A DNA stretch of 56,129 nt from Pelotomaculum_B sp964543575 (GTDB lineage: Bacteria; Bacillota; Desulfotomaculia; Desulfotomaculales; Pelotomaculaceae). Numbering within the stretch: the stretch's first letter is position 1; every line of letters starts with the position of its first letter. Below are positions 24,155-32,933 of the stretch, piece after piece. The DNA is taken from the NCBI GenBank assembly GCA_964543575.1, contig CAZIYV010000003.1, positions 1 to 56,129 on the forward strand. Reading direction: 5' to 3'. A program made the translations under genes and the position numbers. Below the pieces are notes generated by a model that saw only the letters and a list, made by a program, of their open reading frames with translations, did no database searches and had not been told where the DNA came from.

Positions 24155-25323
24155 AAAACCACGGCAAAGAGATTACAATATTATTTTTCAGTTTATTTTT
24201 AGTAATGATCGGCTTTGGTATTATCATTCCGATCCTTCCTTTTTTTGTGACACGCCTTAATGGCAGCCCCACGGCGCTAGGATTTTTAATGGCTTCGTAT
24301 TCCCTGATGCAGTTTTTCTTTGCCCCCTTCTGGGGAAGGCTTTCCGACAGAATAGGCCGCCGCCCTGTTCTTCTTATTGGCTTAAGCGGCTACGGCATAA
24401 CCTTTATTCTTTTCGGCCTTTCAACCCAATTATGGATGCTCTTTTCGGTTAGAATTCTATCGGGGATAATCTCTTCAGCCACCCTGCCGACGGCAATGGC
24501 TTATATCGCCGATATAACAGCCAGCAAGAACAGGGCCGGGGGCATGGGGATGATGGGAGCGGCTATGGGTCTGGGTATGATTTTTGGACCTGCCCTGGGA
24601 GGATGGCTTGGCCATTACAGCTTTTCACTGCCATTTTTCACAGCTGGTGGCCTTGCTATTCTTACTCTGCCATTTGCCTGGATCTTCCTGCCGGAATCTT
24701 TAAAGGAGCTGGGTGTCCAGACTCAAAGAGGGGGCCTGCGGCTAACCCTGGAAATATTAAAAAACCCCCAGTTCCCTCTTTTCGCCATCTCTTTTGTAGT
24801 CAGCTTTTCTATGGCCTTGTTTGAAAGCACCTTTGCCTTATTTGCGGCAGCCAGGGTTGGTTTTGGCCCCAGGGAAATGGGTCTTTTGTTTACCATTCTG
24901 GGCGTTCTGGGCGTGGCCATTCAAGCCGGTATGATTGGCAGGCTTGTCAACAGGTTCGGCGACATAAAAGTGATTACAACCGGAATAGTTATTTCTGTAA
25001 TCGGGTTCCTTCTCATTCTGATTGCGCCTAATGCTGCTTTTATAGTTATTTACACCGCGATATTCAGCGCGGGAAACAGCCTGCTGCGGCCCAGTATTTC
25101 CACACTGGTCACCAAGACAACCCTTGATGAGGGTCAGGGCTCTTCAGTTGGAATAATGCAGTCCTTTGACAGCCTGGGACGCATCCTTGGTCCGGTAACC
25201 GGCGGCATTGTCTTTGATTTAAATATAAACTTCCCTTACCTGCTTGGGACATTCGTATTAATTGCAGTTTTAATCTCTTCCAAACGTCACCTGGTCTATT
25301 TTTCAACTGTGACCGCTCAATAA
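24151..25323 (+). CDS. MFS transporter, DHA1 drug-exporter type
   Basis: A protein of about 390 residues with twelve predicted helices. It carries the MFS motif A between helices 2 and 3 (GRLSDRIGRRPVLLIGLSG) and the antiporter motif C in helix 5 (GMIFGPALGGWLG), marking it as an H+-coupled exporter like TetA or Bmr. ATG 24151 overlaps the GH3 stop (ATGA) and has AGAGGGA upstream; the ATG at 24142 is less likely. It probably exports the product or substrate of the GH3 enzyme under MarR control. Confidence 0.9.
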   Translation: MKNHGKEITILFFSLFLVMIGFGIIIPILPFFVTRLNGSPTALGFLMASYSLMQFFFAPFWGRLSDRIGRRPVLLIGLSGYGITFILFGLSTQLWMLFSVRILSGIISSATLPTAMAYIADITASKNRAGGMGMMGAAMGLGMIFGPALGGWLGHYSFSLPFFTAGGLAILTLPFAWIFLPESLKELGVQTQRGGLRLTLEILKNPQFPLFAISFVVSFSMALFESTFALFAAARVGFGPREMGLLFTILGVLGVAIQAGMIGRLVNRFGDIKVITTGIVISVIGFLLILIAPNAAFIVIYTAIFSAGNSLLRPSISTLVTKTTLDEGQGSSVGIMQSFDSLGRILGPVTGGIVFDLNINFPYLLGTFVLIAVLISSKRHLVYFSTVTAQ

Positions 25324-25359
25324 CAGAGTAAATGCAGGTTATGGCGCAGATATAAACAA

Positions 25360-25872
25360 CTAGGAATTTTTACTGAGTGCCCGCTTTCCCCATGGTTTAA
25401 ACACTGAAATAAACACCTGCAATATCAGCAGCAGTATTTGAGCGGCGCCGAAATACAAGGCCATTTGCCGGTCATACAAGTATGCGGGGTTGTGCAGAGC
25501 CAGGGCGCGCTGGGCATCCGCTATAGCGGTCGCCCCGTTGGTCCAGGGACCCAGCCAGAAAGTACCGAAAAGGATTTGGGCTACTGTAGCCACCCACTTA
25601 AATGTGACCCAATTGAACTTGAAAAACCCCCAGTTGGTGAACAGGGAAAATAATAGACCGGTTATCAGCGAGCCAAAAGCAGCCGGAATAATGATATAAT
25701 CATCCAATAATTTTATTACAGCGTTGAAGGCATATAGCTCGTCCCCGTTGGCAATATTCCCAATCAGCAACGCCAGAAGTGTCATTGAAAGTCCGGTGCC
25801 AATCCAGGCACAGGAGAAAAATATGTGAAATCCTTTAAGCCAAGACCTTGCCTTTAAACCAAGCTGTTTCAA
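25360..25872 (-). CDS. Integral membrane protein, DUF2269-like
   Basis: A protein of about 170 residues with four predicted helices (FHIFFSCAWIGTGLSMTLLA, IPAAFGSLITGLLFSLFTNW, FKWVATVAQILFGTFWLGPW, FGAAQILLLILQVFISVF). The layout resembles DUF2269-type proteins; function is unknown. TTG 25872 lies behind AGGAGGTG with a longish 12-base gap. It follows the DUF4387 gene by about 38 bases and converges on the MFS gene. Confidence 0.6.
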   Translation of the reverse strand: MKQLGLKARSWLKGFHIFFSCAWIGTGLSMTLLALLIGNIANGDELYAFNAVIKLLDDYIIIPAAFGSLITGLLFSLFTNWGFFKFNWVTFKWVATVAQILFGTFWLGPWTNGATAIADAQRALALHNPAYLYDRQMALYFGAAQILLLILQVFISVFKPWGKRALSKNS

Positions 25873-25909
25873 CTTATTTCCACACCTCCTGAAAATTGTC
25901 CCCGAAATA

Positions 25910-26233
25910 TTATTTCTTAGGAACCTCAATACTTAAAAGCGGAGCGTGCTGCTGCGCTCCGTACACATCGGTTTCACCAGTGTCGCCTGAAACAACCGGG
26001 CGGACAATGGTGGCCTTAATTGCATTGGCCTGCTCGAACTCCACCAGGTCAATCACTTTATCCACACTTATACCGTAAAGGTCAGCATATAAATGCTTAT
26101 TGAAAATACCGGAACGACGCGCCAGTTCAAAAAACTCCCGGTTCTTAAAAATTATATCAAGGGTAAGCTCATAAGGGCCTGAATTCTTACTGCGGATAAC
26201 ATCCGCCAGCTCAGTAATTTTAACCTTTTTCAA
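25910..26233 (-). CDS. DUF4387 family protein
   Basis: A 107-residue protein of the DUF4387 family (ITELADVIRSKNSGPYELTL, a KHLYADLYGIS segment, RPVVSGDTGETDVYGAQQHAP). The family almost always sits next to a DUF1446 gene, as here, 13 bases downstream. The pair may form one enzyme, since some proteins fuse the two. Function is not established. Confidence 0.85.
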   Translation of the reverse strand: MKKVKITELADVIRSKNSGPYELTLDIIFKNREFFELARRSGIFNKHLYADLYGISVDKVIDLVEFEQANAIKATIVRPVVSGDTGETDVYGAQQHAPLLSIEVPKK

Positions 26234-26246
26234 CAGTTCATCACCT

Positions 26247-27602
26247 TTAAATGTTGATTATCTCCAGCGGGAAAAGCTCAAACGGGTCATTTACTTCCAT
26301 GAGGTGGTAGACACTAAAACGGTAAACCTCACCGCCTTTGAAATCCGACGGCGAGTAAGGGAAAGCCAGGTTTCCCGCTGTGGCTACCCGTCCGGGATAA
26401 CTGCAGTGAAGCATAGTGGACCGGGCAAAGCCGCAGATGGTGTCGGCTATTTCCTGGGTCTCACCCACCGCTTCAATAACGATCCCCAGTTCATGGGGAA
26501 CCACGTTCCGCTTAGGCTCCAGCAAACCCATCACACCATTTTTGCCGTAAATTTTAAAATCAAGGAAATATTCATAACCGGCGCCCGCAAAATTGTCCAT
26601 GGCCCTTTCCTTTACCGTATCAACAACCTGGTCAATTTCTTTGATCATGACAGGATCACGGCAGCCGGCTATGGCTACCGTCCGGTAGCCGGCTTTTTTC
26701 ACTCCTTCCAGTTTCACAGTGTATTTTTGCGCCGGCATAAACCTGCTGCCCGTAACCCTCACCCGGTCCTCCGGCGTCTGCTCAAACTTTGCGTTTTTAA
26801 GGTCCAGGCAGCCGCCTGGCAGCGGCAGATACAAGGGGTCTGATTTTTCATACAGGGTATGCGCGGCAACAGAAGTTACAGTACAGCGGCGCGTTGGATT
26901 AAGAGGCTCCACTTCAAAATAACCCGCCCCGATCCTGCCCAGCAGGCAGTCGCTGCCGCTGCCGGGAGTGGCGGCTATAGCCCCACACTCTAGAATCTTC
27001 CCCAGGTGGATGGCCGGTCCGGGCCTGAAACCCTGTTTAACCAGGGGAGCGGCAAAAACTGAGGGGTCGTAAGCCCGGCCGGCCACAACAACCTGTGCTC
27101 CAGCCTCAAGAGCTCCGACAAGAGGTTCAAGTCCCATTTGTCCCACAATTCTAACTGTCTGCTCCAGGTCTTCTTTTGATAACGGGGGCACTGGACCCAG
27201 CGGGGTTATTTTCCCCATTTCCAGTGCTTCCCTGACTTTTTCCCGTTCTAGTTCAGCGTGGATGCTGGCCAGTCTGAAATGTAGTCCTTTCTCTCTGGCT
27301 ATCTCCCTGATCAGCCCGGTATCCCTGTTTAAATGCGGCTCTCCCCCACTGCCTCCGGCTGAGCCAGTCAGCAGCGGGATGCCGTTAGTCACAGCCGCTT
27401 CCAGGATAATTTCCAAATCTCTCTTGACAGAGTTGCGATCAGTGAAGGAAATGCCGGCACCGAGATAATAAGGCCCGGGATCTGTAGAACCCGCGTCTAC
27501 CGCTATGGCGTGGGGTTTTCTTTTCATGCCTTCTTTAAAAGAAGCCAGGGGGAAGCCATAGCCGAGAATGGCGGTCGGTGACAAAACTCGCATTTCGCCC
27601 AT
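26247..27602 (-). CDS. DUF1446 (AtuA-like) family protein
   Basis: A 451-residue protein of the DUF1446 family, whose named member AtuA takes part in acyclic terpene use in Pseudomonas; the catalytic role is unknown. Recognisable parts are HAIAVDAGSTDPGPYYLGAG, PLLTGSAGGSGGEPHL and VVAGRAYDPSVFAAPLVK. The start ATG has AAAAGGAGG upstream. It heads an operon with DUF4387 and a small membrane protein, divergent from apgM. In an anaerobe this trio may belong to carboxylic-acid or terpenoid breakdown, but nothing else in the window supports a pathway. Confidence 0.85.
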   Translation of the reverse strand: MGEMRVLSPTAILGYGFPLASFKEGMKRKPHAIAVDAGSTDPGPYYLGAGISFTDRNSVKRDLEIILEAAVTNGIPLLTGSAGGSGGEPHLNRDTGLIREIAREKGLHFRLASIHAELEREKVREALEMGKITPLGPVPPLSKEDLEQTVRIVGQMGLEPLVGALEAGAQVVVAGRAYDPSVFAAPLVKQGFRPGPAIHLGKILECGAIAATPGSGSDCLLGRIGAGYFEVEPLNPTRRCTVTSVAAHTLYEKSDPLYLPLPGGCLDLKNAKFEQTPEDRVRVTGSRFMPAQKYTVKLEGVKKAGYRTVAIAGCRDPVMIKEIDQVVDTVKERAMDNFAGAGYEYFLDFKIYGKNGVMGLLEPKRNVVPHELGIVIEAVGETQEIADTICGFARSTMLHCSYPGRVATAGNLAFPYSPSDFKGGEVYRFSVYHLMEVNDPFELFPLEIINI

Positions 27603-27749
27603 CTCCAGCGCCTCCTTTTCACTTGCCTGCGTATACCACTACCCTGTTTCCCGGGTAAAATAACAGTAGATCCTGACGGTAAGATGCAGGATAAATCTTC
27701 ATAGCAGAAGAATATCATTTTTATAAAATTTTTTAAAGGGAGAAAGTTC

Positions 27750-28952
27750 ATGAAATATGTAGTTTTACTGAGCGATGGTATGGCTGATTATAAAATTGAT
27801 GAACTCGGCGGCCAAACACCACTAGCCTATGCCAGAACCCCCCACATGGATTTCCTGGCCGCCAAAGGTGAAATTGGCATTGCCGCCACCGTACCTGAAG
27901 GCTTTCCGCCCGGGAGCGATGTGGCCAACCTTTCAGTAATGGGCTACGACCCTAAAAAATATTACTCCGGACGTTCGCCTTTGGAAGCGGTAAGTATGGG
28001 AGTTGAACTCGCAGACAGTGACGTGGCCTTCCGCTGCAACCTTGTCACTCTTTCCGGTGAGGATAAATACGAAGAAAAATCCATGGAAGATTACAGCGCC
28101 GACGAAATAACCACCCCCGAAGCTGCAGAATTGATTACAGATATAAATAAGCAGCTCGGCGGGGATGGCCTGGTTTTCCACCCCGGATTCCGCTTCAGGC
28201 ACCTTTTGGTCTGGCAGGGCGGCCCGGACGGGATGAAACTGACACCCCCCCATGACATATCGGGGAAGGTTATAGGTGAATACCTGCCAGGTGGAGACGG
28301 CGGCGGTGTTTTATATAATTTAATGAAAAAAAGCAATAGTATTTTAACCGGTCACCCGGTGAATCTGGCCAGAACCAAGCAGGGGATCAGGCCCGCGAAT
28401 TCGGTCTGGTTCTGGGGCCAGGGCAGGAAACCGGCATTGCCTAAATTTATCGACAAGTACGGACTCACGGGCTCTGTCATTTCGGCGGTTGACCTGATCA
28501 AGGGGATCGGTATCTGCGCTGGCCTTGACATAGTGCCAGTGGAAGATGTGACAGGTACGGTTGATACCAACTACAAGGGCAAGGTTGCGGCAGCCTTGAA
28601 AGAGCTGGACAGCGGGAAGGACTTCGTTTACGTACATGTCGAAGCGCCGGACGCAGCCTCGCACAGAGGAGAAACCCAAACCAAGATCAGGGCCATTGAA
28701 ATGGCAGACGAAATGCTTGGCTTATTGTTGGCAGGCCTGGAGCAATACGACAGTTTTAAGATCATGCTGCTGCCGGACCATTTCACACCGCTCAGCACCA
28801 TGACTCACTGGGACGGTCCTGTGCCATTTGCCATTTACACCAAAGGTTCCGAAAATAACAACAAAAACGCAACCTACACTGAAGAGACAGCGGCTGGCAG
28901 TGGTCTTTTCCTCGATGGTTATAAATTGATGGATTATTTTATAGGAGCCTGA
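27750..28952 (+). CDS. apgM: Cofactor-independent phosphoglycerate mutase, ApgM type / proposed homoserine kinase
   Basis: A 400-residue metalloenzyme of the alkaline-phosphatase superfamily, archaeal-type ApgM. Metal and substrate motifs: LSDGMADYKIDELGG at the N-terminus, GSDVANLSVMGYDPKKYYSGRSPLEA split over two strands, VEAPDAASHRGE and LLPDHFTPLSTMTHWDGPVPF. A subfamily of ApgM is listed as 'proposed homoserine kinase' because it lies near hom and thr genes. Here it is beside lysC-thrB-hom on the other strand, yet a GHMP-type ThrB is also present, so either activity is possible. The start ATG follows AAAGGGAG. Confidence 0.88.
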   Translation: MKYVVLLSDGMADYKIDELGGQTPLAYARTPHMDFLAAKGEIGIAATVPEGFPPGSDVANLSVMGYDPKKYYSGRSPLEAVSMGVELADSDVAFRCNLVTLSGEDKYEEKSMEDYSADEITTPEAAELITDINKQLGGDGLVFHPGFRFRHLLVWQGGPDGMKLTPPHDISGKVIGEYLPGGDGGGVLYNLMKKSNSILTGHPVNLARTKQGIRPANSVWFWGQGRKPALPKFIDKYGLTGSVISAVDLIKGIGICAGLDIVPVEDVTGTVDTNYKGKVAAALKELDSGKDFVYVHVEAPDAASHRGETQTKIRAIEMADEMLGLLLAGLEQYDSFKIMLLPDHFTPLSTMTHWDGPVPFAIYTKGSENNNKNATYTEETAAGSGLFLDGYKLMDYFIGA

Positions 28953-29011
28953 TTTCCCGTACTCCCCCAATTAATTTCTCATATAAAGTAATTCTATTTC
29001 TTCAAAACATA

Positions 29012-29048
29012 GCCCCCTTTATTTTACGGCCTGCTAACCAAAGGGGGC
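29012..29048. terminator. Hairpin between apgM and lysC (convergent)
   Basis: GCCCCCTTT (29012-29020) and AAAGGGGGC (29040-29048) form a 9-bp perfect stem with a 19-base loop. On the minus strand TATGTTTT follows. It can serve both convergent genes, more convincingly lysC. Confidence 0.6.
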
Positions 29049-29089
29049 GCTGAAAGCTTATTCTCTAATGTTTTTGTTTATACTTATCT

Positions 29090-30310
29090 TTAACTGTGTT
29101 CAGCCAGGTTAAATTTCTGATGCAGGGCGCTGACTGCCTTAACAGAGTCCTCAACCTTGATAATACAGGACACCTTGATTTCAGAGGTGCTGATCATCTC
29201 CAGGTTGATCCCTTCCCTGAAAAGGGCTTCGAACATTTCCGCCGCTACACCGGGGTTGCTGACCATGCCGGCGCCTACAATGGATACCTTGGCCACACCG
29301 TCGCCGTAGGTGAAACCGTCAGCGCCCAACACCGGCTGCAGTTTCTCAACAACCTCCAGCGCTTTTTTCAAGTCGCCTTTGGAGCAGGTGAAGGAGATAT
29401 CGTTCCTATCGTCGCGCATAGCGCTTTGAATGATCATGTCAACATTGATTTTCTCGTCCGCCAGGGCTTTAAATAAGGTGTGGGCAATGCCCGGCCTGTC
29501 CATAACATTAAAAAGGCCTATTTTAGCGACATTGCTGTCACAAACCACTCCGGTCACAACAAGCGATTTTTCCACTTCTTCCACCTCCCTTACCACAGTT
29601 CCGGGATTTTGATTAAAACTTGAACGCACGTGCAGCGGCATTTTATGTTTCATGGCCAGTTCCACGGCGCGGGGGTGCAGCACAGCGGCGCCTAAATTGG
29701 CCAATTCCAGCATTTCCTCATAAGCGATCACAGCCAGCTTGCGCGCGTCCGGAACAACGCGCGGGTCAGTGGTATAGACCCCGTCAACATCGGTATATAT
29801 TTCACAGAGATCGGCATTTAGAGCTACAGCCACCGCTACAGCAGTGGTATCGGAGCCGCCCCGGCCAAGGGTGGTAATATTGTTGTTCGCCTGATCGACA
29901 CCCTGGAAACCTGCCACCACGACTATTTTGCCACGGGCTAGTTCTTCCTTAATCCGGGCGGTGTCGATATTGGTTATTCTGGCTTTGGTGTGAGCGTTGT
30001 CTGTATGGATCCCTGCCTGGAGGCCTGTCAAAGAAATAACTGGTTCTCCAAGTTCCTTTATGGCCATAGCTAAAAGCGCTATGGAAACCTGCTCCCCGGT
30101 GGATAGAATCACATCCATTTCCCTGTCTGTTGGAGAATCGGTTATTTCTTTAACCAGGCTGACCAGGTCGTCAGTAGTATCACCCATGGCTGATACAGTC
30201 ACCACAATTTGATGGCCTTCGCTCCTGACTCCAGCAACCCGCCGGGCGATATTATGAATTCTTTCAGCATTGGCAACTGAACTGCCGCCATATTTCTGGA
30301 CCACAAGCAT
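29090..30310 (-). CDS. lysC: Aspartate kinase
   Basis: A 406-residue enzyme phosphorylating aspartate, the first step to lysine, threonine and methionine. The kinase domain opens with VQKYGGSSVANAERI and includes TLGRGGSDTTAVAVA and YTDVDGVYTTDPR; two ACT domains at the C-terminus (NVAKIGLFNVMDRPGIAHTL, VSIVGAGMVSNPGVAAEMF) are the feedback sites. It is the last gene of hom-thrB-lysC on this strand, about 125 bases beyond thrB with a heptamer repeat between. Length is normal for a single-chain Firmicute enzyme. Confidence 0.96.
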   Translation of the reverse strand: MLVVQKYGGSSVANAERIHNIARRVAGVRSEGHQIVVTVSAMGDTTDDLVSLVKEITDSPTDREMDVILSTGEQVSIALLAMAIKELGEPVISLTGLQAGIHTDNAHTKARITNIDTARIKEELARGKIVVVAGFQGVDQANNNITTLGRGGSDTTAVAVAVALNADLCEIYTDVDGVYTTDPRVVPDARKLAVIAYEEMLELANLGAAVLHPRAVELAMKHKMPLHVRSSFNQNPGTVVREVEEVEKSLVVTGVVCDSNVAKIGLFNVMDRPGIAHTLFKALADEKINVDMIIQSAMRDDRNDISFTCSKGDLKKALEVVEKLQPVLGADGFTYGDGVAKVSIVGAGMVSNPGVAAEMFEALFREGINLEMISTSEIKVSCIIKVEDSVKAVSALHQKFNLAEHS

Positions 30311-30388
30311 TTTTAACTATCGCCTGCCTTTATTGACTTTCACTTTATTCTAAACTGTTAACCAGTTACTAAATCTATTATCTTTTCA

Positions 30389-30430
30389 TTCTGAATTCTG
30401 AATTCTGAATTCAGAATTCTGTCTTCTGCC
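30389..30430. repeat. Six-unit heptanucleotide tandem repeat
   Basis: Six 7-base units in the thrB-lysC spacer: TTCTGAA three times, then TTCAGAA, TTCTGTC and TTCTGCC. The array ends 5 bases before the thrB stop. The layout, three perfect and then degenerate units, is the same as at 36688-36729 although the unit differs. Confidence 0.85.
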
Positions 30431-30435
30431 AGGAC

Positions 30436-31341
30436 CTACTTCACTTCAAGCGCCCGGGCTCCGATCGGACTGGGTTTAAGCACCATCACCCTGGATTTCA
30501 CACCGTTTTGCCGGAAGGTCTCGCCCATAACCCTGGCGATTAGCTCGAAGTTTGAATCGGCAAAAGCTATTACTGAAGGTCCCGCGCCGCTTAAGGTAAC
30601 ACCCCTGGCGCCGGCGAGCTTTGCCGCCGCAAGAACCTTTTTTAACCCTGGTATTAAGGGCGAACGGAAAGACTGGTGGAGCCTGTCCTCCATCGCCACG
30701 CTTAAAAGCCCCAGATCTCCCTGCTGCAGGGCCGCCACGAGTAAAGCCACCCGCCCTACATTGAAAGCAGCGTCTTGAAAAGGTACCTGGGCTGGTATAG
30801 CTTCCCTTGAGGTTTTGGTCATCAGCGCAAAATCAGGCACCGCCACTACGCCTTTTAATCCGTTGGGGGGTTCGATTTTTAGATATTTTATCTCTCCGTC
30901 CGACTGCACTGAAACAACAATACCACCCAACACAGCTGGCACCACGTTATCCTGGTGACCTTCGATGGAACTGGCTAAATTGATCATCTCTCTAACCGAA
31001 AGCTTGCCGCCTGTCAGCAAATTTGCCGCTATTACGCCGCCCACTATTGCCGATGTGCTGCTCCCCAAACCACGGGCGACAGGGATTTGATTCAACAGGC
31101 GCAGCCTTAAACCCGACATCGCAAAACCAACATGCTGGAAAAGACAGCGGGCGGCCTGAAACACCAGGTTGCTCTCATCCCTGGGAATTTCCGCCGTTCC
31201 CTCGCCGCATACTTCTATGGTCAGCCCGCGCGAGGTTGGAACCATTTCGATCACGTTATGTAGTTCCAGCGCCATCCCAAGGCAGTCGAAACCCGGACCA
31301 AGGTTTGCCGTAGTAGCCGGCACCTGTACTCGGATTATCAC
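30436..31341 (-). CDS. thrB: Homoserine kinase (GHMP family)
   Basis: A 301-residue GHMP kinase making O-phosphohomoserine for threonine synthesis. The opening VPATTANLGPGFDCLGMAL is diagnostic; the ATP loop is RGLGSSTSAIVGG, and the third motif GVTLSGAGPSVIAF is intact. The start is GTG 31341 with AGGAGG seven bases upstream. It follows hom by 17 bases in one operon. Threonine synthase, the next enzyme, is not in the window. Confidence 0.96.
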   Translation of the reverse strand: MIIRVQVPATTANLGPGFDCLGMALELHNVIEMVPTSRGLTIEVCGEGTAEIPRDESNLVFQAARCLFQHVGFAMSGLRLRLLNQIPVARGLGSSTSAIVGGVIAANLLTGGKLSVREMINLASSIEGHQDNVVPAVLGGIVVSVQSDGEIKYLKIEPPNGLKGVVAVPDFALMTKTSREAIPAQVPFQDAAFNVGRVALLVAALQQGDLGLLSVAMEDRLHQSFRSPLIPGLKKVLAAAKLAGARGVTLSGAGPSVIAFADSNFELIARVMGETFRQNGVKSRVMVLKPSPIGARALEVK

Positions 31342-31358
31342 AAGCAGTCCTCCTGCGT

Positions 31359-32651
31359 CTATTCTCCTTCAACCCTGATCACGTTGGAAACTTCATTTAC
31401 CACGGATAGTTCTTTTATTTCTAAAAGAGCATCCTGCAGGTTCTTTTCAAGCACTTTATGGGTGATCAAAACCAGCTCGGCGTACTCCCCGGAGGTTTGC
31501 TGGATGACTGAGGCCAAGCTCACTTCGTGCTTTCCAAAAATGAAGGCTATGCTTGCCAGGACGCCCGGTTTGTCAGCCACATTAATGCGCATGTAATACT
31601 TGGCTATAGTGAGGCCCATCGGCTTGACCGGCTTTTCCTCAAAACAGGTACAGCTGATCATACCGGGCACGTTTCTAACCAGGTTCCGCGCAGCGTTCAT
31701 CACATCAGCCACCACAGCGCTCGCGGTGGGAAGTTCACCCGCTCCACGGCCGTAAAACATCACGTCACCCACAGCGTCACCAGTGACGAAAATAGCGTTA
31801 TATACATCATTCACAGATGCCAGAGGGTGATTATTCGGCAGCAGCGCAGGATGCACCCGCACCTCGACACCATCACTGCCCTCCCTGGCTATGGCCAGCA
31901 GTTTCACCACATAGTTAAGATTCGCGGCGTATTCAATATCTTCGGCGGTAACGCGGGTAATTCCTTCTACGTAGACCTGATCCAGTCGCAACCTGGTATT
32001 AAAGGCGATTGATGCCAGGATTGTCAGCTTGCGCGCCGCGTCATAGCCCTCAACATCAGAGCTGGGGTCAGCTTCCGCATAACCCTGGGACTGGGCTTCG
32101 CGCAGCGCTTCTTGAAAACCGAGCCCTTCTTTGCTCATCCTGGAGAGCATATAATTGGTGGTGCCGTTGATGATGCCGATTAACTGAGTAATTCTGTTGG
32201 CTGCCAGGCATTCCTTGAGAGGCTTAATGATGGGGATTCCACCTGCCACGCTGGCTTCAAAAAACAAATCCCGACCGCTTAAATCAGCCGCTTCAAAGAG
32301 TCTTTTTCCATGCAGGGCGATCATATCCTTGTTGGCGGTAACCAGGCTTTTTCCTCTTTCCAGCGCCCGCAGGGCATATTCCAGCGCCAGGTCAACCCCG
32401 CCCAGTACTTCAACGATAATGTCGATTTCAGGATCATCAAGAAGATCGCTGATATTTGTAGTCAACAGTCCTTTATTAAGCGCCATGCCGCGGTCCTTTG
32501 AAGTATCTCGCACCAGTATTTTTTTTATAACAATGGGCACTCCAACTTTTTGTTCAATGCCAGTTTTGTTGTCATTCAGAATGCGGTAAACACCGCGCCC
32601 GACGGTGCCCAGGCCCAGTAGTCCAACACCAATTTCTTTTTTAGCAGCCAC
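31359..32651 (-). CDS. hom: Homoserine dehydrogenase with ACT domain
   Basis: A 430-residue NAD(P)-dependent enzyme reducing aspartate semialdehyde to homoserine. Rossmann motif GVGLLGLGTVGRGVYRIL at the N-terminus, catalytic region NGTTNYMLSRM and YAEADPSSDVEGYDAARKL, and a C-terminal ACT domain from about 350 (YYMRINVADKPGVLASIAFI) for threonine feedback. The start is GTG 32651 after AAAGGAGG. First gene of hom-thrB-lysC. It competes for the same semialdehyde with the COG1900 homocysteine route at the window's left end. Confidence 0.96.
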   Translation of the reverse strand: MAAKKEIGVGLLGLGTVGRGVYRILNDNKTGIEQKVGVPIVIKKILVRDTSKDRGMALNKGLLTTNISDLLDDPEIDIIVEVLGGVDLALEYALRALERGKSLVTANKDMIALHGKRLFEAADLSGRDLFFEASVAGGIPIIKPLKECLAANRITQLIGIINGTTNYMLSRMSKEGLGFQEALREAQSQGYAEADPSSDVEGYDAARKLTILASIAFNTRLRLDQVYVEGITRVTAEDIEYAANLNYVVKLLAIAREGSDGVEVRVHPALLPNNHPLASVNDVYNAIFVTGDAVGDVMFYGRGAGELPTASAVVADVMNAARNLVRNVPGMISCTCFEEKPVKPMGLTIAKYYMRINVADKPGVLASIAFIFGKHEVSLASVIQQTSGEYAELVLITHKVLEKNLQDALLEIKELSVVNEVSNVIRVEGE

Positions 32652-32933
32652 TTGGCTTTCCTCCTTTATATATAAAACCGGTGTCCTGATTGTCTATTAT
32701 CTTACAGCCTCTGCTAGACATTATAGCATCTGCGCTGCATGCGGGCAACGCAAAAAACGCCCTGCAAAGGTATCTATTAAAAATAAGCTGACATAACTGC
32801 TGTATTCCTGATTCTGCTTGTCATTAAAAGGCGCCTTCCGGATAAGAATAGAACCAGTGTTGCAAGAAAGATTCTCCACAGGGTCTATTTAGTGTGTATT
32901 AAATGAGATTTAGAACTAAAGAGGTGCTTACAC
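32652..32933. other. Spacer upstream of hom and of the CBO0543-type gene
   Basis: About 280 bases with no gene seen. It should hold the hom promoter (minus strand) and that of the membrane-protein cassette (plus strand). I see no T-box or other riboswitch motif. Confidence 0.5.
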
